Below the pieces are notes generated by a model. That model saw only the letters and a program-made list of their open reading frames with translations. It ran no database searches and was not told the DNA's origin. A DNA stretch of 64,000 bases from Caldanaerobius polysaccharolyticus DSM 13641 (GTDB lineage Bacteria > Bacillota > Thermoanaerobacteria > Thermoanaerobacterales > Caldanaerobiaceae): positions 1,007,730-1,071,729 of the forward strand of contig NZ_KE386494.1 in the NCBI RefSeq assembly GCF_000427425.1. Reading direction: 5' to 3'. This document shows, piece after piece, positions 62,577 through 64,000 of this stretch. The position numbers and the translations under genes are program-made. Position 1 is the first letter of the stretch. Each line of letters starts with the position of its first letter.

Positions 62577-63701
62577 TTATCCTTGTTTTGAAATAGCCGC
62601 TTCTTCTTCAAACACTTCCTTTTTCTCATCTTCTCCCGAAGCCGTTAAAAATGATATGCTTTTGAGATAACCTTCCGCATTGGCCATCAATGGATTTTCC
62701 GCAAATTCTAATCTAGAAAAGTGGAGGTATTTGTCCAGATAATTCCTCAATGTAATAGCCCCGCCTCCTACGATAAAGGTGGTATACACATCGCTTATAT
62801 TTATGCCTCGCATATCCAGTTCCTTGTATATTTGATTAGCCATAACGCGAGTGAAATCCTCAAAGTGCTTTTCAGCCATCTCCGCAAGCTGTATCTTATT
62901 TCCCCCAAATTCTATAACGCCATACCTACGCAAAAAATAATCTAATTTATGCCTGCTGGTCTCATAACCGTAGTTGTTCTTTAAATCCAGGAGAATGCTG
63001 TTCAGCGGATCTGCAATGCCTTTGTTTATACCGAAAAAGCCTTTGCCGACAAATGTCCCATTTTCCATCGTAGACACGTCCACAGTAAGGCTACCTATAT
63101 CGATTATCAATATGAGCTTATCCCTCAGGTGCTCGTACTTTTCTTTAAAATGACCTTTTTCATCGTAAAGGATGCTAAGGGCAGCACTGGTTCCCTCGGG
63201 TATTATCTCAACCCTGTCTATTACCAGCGTTATCTGAGCTCCATTGAAATTAGGGCTATGAAAAGTCACTTTATGAGTGCCTTTTAGCCGCGATTTAAAT
63301 AAATCCTGCAACCTATCGTTAAAATACTCTTCTGTAGGAAGTCCTGCACCTAACGTCACGTATTCTTTTTTAACCGGGTTATTTTCGTCGTACAGAGAGT
63401 ACGCCAATGATGTAAGAACCATTATGTACGTTATATCGCTTTCCGCTTTGGTTTCTCCCCTGCTCTTTTCTATCATATCCCCTCTATTCTCTTTAAAGGC
63501 CAGTCCCCCTACAAAATACCTTCCCATTTGCCGCCCTTTGCTTTCAATTGAAACATCCAATAAATTTATTAGATGACCCGCTTCTTGGCCAAATACCCTC
63601 CTGTTGTAACCCGCTGACACCAGGTTCATTATATTGAATTCACTGTCTTTTGTCTTTACCTTTACGCTATCGTTGCCTATGTCCACGCCTATCAATTTCA
63701 T
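62577..63701 (-). CDS. parM: Actin-like ATPase, ParM/StbA family
   Basis: The 374-residue actin-like protein has phosphate-1 GVDIGNDSVKVK, the phosphate-2 region LIIDIGSLTVDVSTM and adenosine motif TFIVGGGAITLRN. ParM filaments push plasmid copies apart with a ParR adaptor; chromosomal relatives in Clostridia have largely unknown jobs. ATG 63701 follows GGAGGGTG. The gene lies 195 bases downstream of the rrn terminator in the same direction. The partner gene starts 41 bases downstream. Confidence 0.9.
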   Translation of the reverse strand: MKLIGVDIGNDSVKVKTKDSEFNIMNLVSAGYNRRVFGQEAGHLINLLDVSIESKGRQMGRYFVGGLAFKENRGDMIEKSRGETKAESDITYIMVLTSLAYSLYDENNPVKKEYVTLGAGLPTEEYFNDRLQDLFKSRLKGTHKVTFHSPNFNGAQITLVIDRVEIIPEGTSAALSILYDEKGHFKEKYEHLRDKLILIIDIGSLTVDVSTMENGTFVGKGFFGINKGIADPLNSILLDLKNNYGYETSRHKLDYFLRRYGVIEFGGNKIQLAEMAEKHFEDFTRVMANQIYKELDMRGINISDVYTTFIVGGGAITLRNYLDKYLHFSRLEFAENPLMANAEGYLKSISFLTASGEDEKKEVFEEEAAISKQG

Positions 63702-63859
63702 CCTCTTACACCCTCCATTTTTAAGATTTATACTTTATATACATAATGTTCTACAAATGTTTTAATTTTCCTGCATTGAAGATTAAAATGTCATATTTTT
63801 TTTTAGCGTGTGACACAGACAACAGGAATAAAAAGGCCAAATACACGTATGACTATCTC

Positions 63860-63880
63860 TATCGTCCGACATGTCAGACA
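63860..63880. repeat. GTCNGAC repeat site B (candidate ParR site)
   Basis: The minus strand reads TGTCNGACNTGTCNGAC followed by GATA and matches site A at 18 of 21 positions, although in opposite orientation. It lies in the leader of the parM gene, about 160 bases from its start. Confidence 0.65.
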
Positions 63881-63895
63881 TATTTGTTTACCAAA

Positions 63896-63924
63896 ATAAA
63901 AAAAGCACCTGTTTTCCAGATGCT
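63896..63924 (-). terminator. Terminator of the rRNA operon
   Basis: The minus strand has AGCATCTG, a five-base loop and CAGGTGCT followed by TTTTTTT, 35 bases after the 23S 3' end. Confidence 0.85.
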
Positions 63925-63959
63925 CTTAACCTTGCCAGGATAAAGGGGGGTGGGTATAA

Positions 63960-64000
63960 GGTCAAGGCCTCGACCTATTAGTACTTACCAGCTTAAAGCA
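63960..64000 (-). rRNA. 23S ribosomal RNA, 3' end (partial)
   Basis: On the minus strand the last 41 bases read ...GTACTAATAGGTCGAGG followed by CCTTGACC, the conserved 3' end of bacterial 23S rRNA. The gene continues to the right of the window. No 5S rRNA follows before the terminator. Confidence 0.95.

Overview
The window looks like chromosomal DNA of a thermophilic, anaerobic, low-to-mid GC Firmicute (clostridial class, Thermoanaerobacterales-like). The evidence is strong AGGAGG-type ribosome binding sites, frequent GTG/TTG starts, heavy AGG/ATA codon use, class III anaerobic ribonucleotide reductase (nrdDG), a Firmicute-type PTS operon with LicT/RAT antitermination, a T-box serS leader, a c-di-AMP riboswitch and a sporulation-type YtvI protein. 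The genus assignment is inference. No phage, insertion sequence or CRISPR array was seen.

Layout. 1-2.8 kb: truncated SDR dehydrogenase, a 700-bp AT-rich decayed stretch, then an AT-rich island of secreted or membrane proteins including an amidase gene broken by a 4-bp duplication. 2.8-6.3 kb: nitroreductase, trmL, Uma2-type nuclease, multidrug-type ABC exporter. 6.3-11.4 kb: complete glucose-type PTS (antiterminator, RAT/terminator, IICB, IIA, HPr, EI). 11.4-15.7 kb: larE, a lone methanol:corrinoid methyltransferase (mtaB), and an arsR-acr3-arsC operon with a near-perfect 30-bp operator. 15.7-22.6 kb: PHP phosphatase, riboswitch-controlled NlpC/P60 hydrolase, uronate isomerase, iron alcohol dehydrogenase, Hsp20, GDSL esterase, ribokinase. 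22.6-28.9 kb: PspC and LiaF-like envelope proteins with a MacAB-like exporter that has two ATPases, one carrying an AbrB-like tail. 29-32 kb: yhaO-yhaN. 32.1-32.9 kb: MNT-HEPN toxin-antitoxin pair with a frameshifted HEPN. 33-35.8 kb: nrdD-nrdG with a pair of NrdR boxes.

35.9-43.0 kb: Wzz-like protein, TIM-barrel protein, polysaccharide deacetylase, an ammonium transporter behind a two-hairpin/terminator leader, mntH and divergent mntR, eutH-like transporter. 43.1-45 kb: small proteins, YmaF-like His-rich protein, tRNA-Arg, YfcE-like phosphodiesterase. 45-51.7 kb: beta-mannoside or beta-glucan utilisation (GH130 phosphorylase, sugar ABC transporter, LacI regulator, intracellular GH5). 51.8-56.4 kb: methyltransferase, VTT membrane protein, thioesterase, UPF0182 protein. 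56.4-58.3 kb: T-box, serS and two tRNA-Ser genes. 58.3-62.1 kb: YtvI-like permease, sugar isomerase-like protein, and the PFL/DUF711-ACT pair. 62.1-64 kb: an actin-like ParM with a ribbon-helix-helix-like partner and repeated GTCNGAC sites, directly downstream of the 3' end of a 23S rRNA gene (minus strand) that has no 5S gene after it.

The strongest leads are the chromosomal ParM/ParR-like module with its repeats beside rrn, the amt leader that looks like ANTAR-type antitermination, the ArsR gene with an apparent AUA start, the broken amidase and HEPN genes, and the serS T-box/tRNA-Ser cluster with an embedded promoter.
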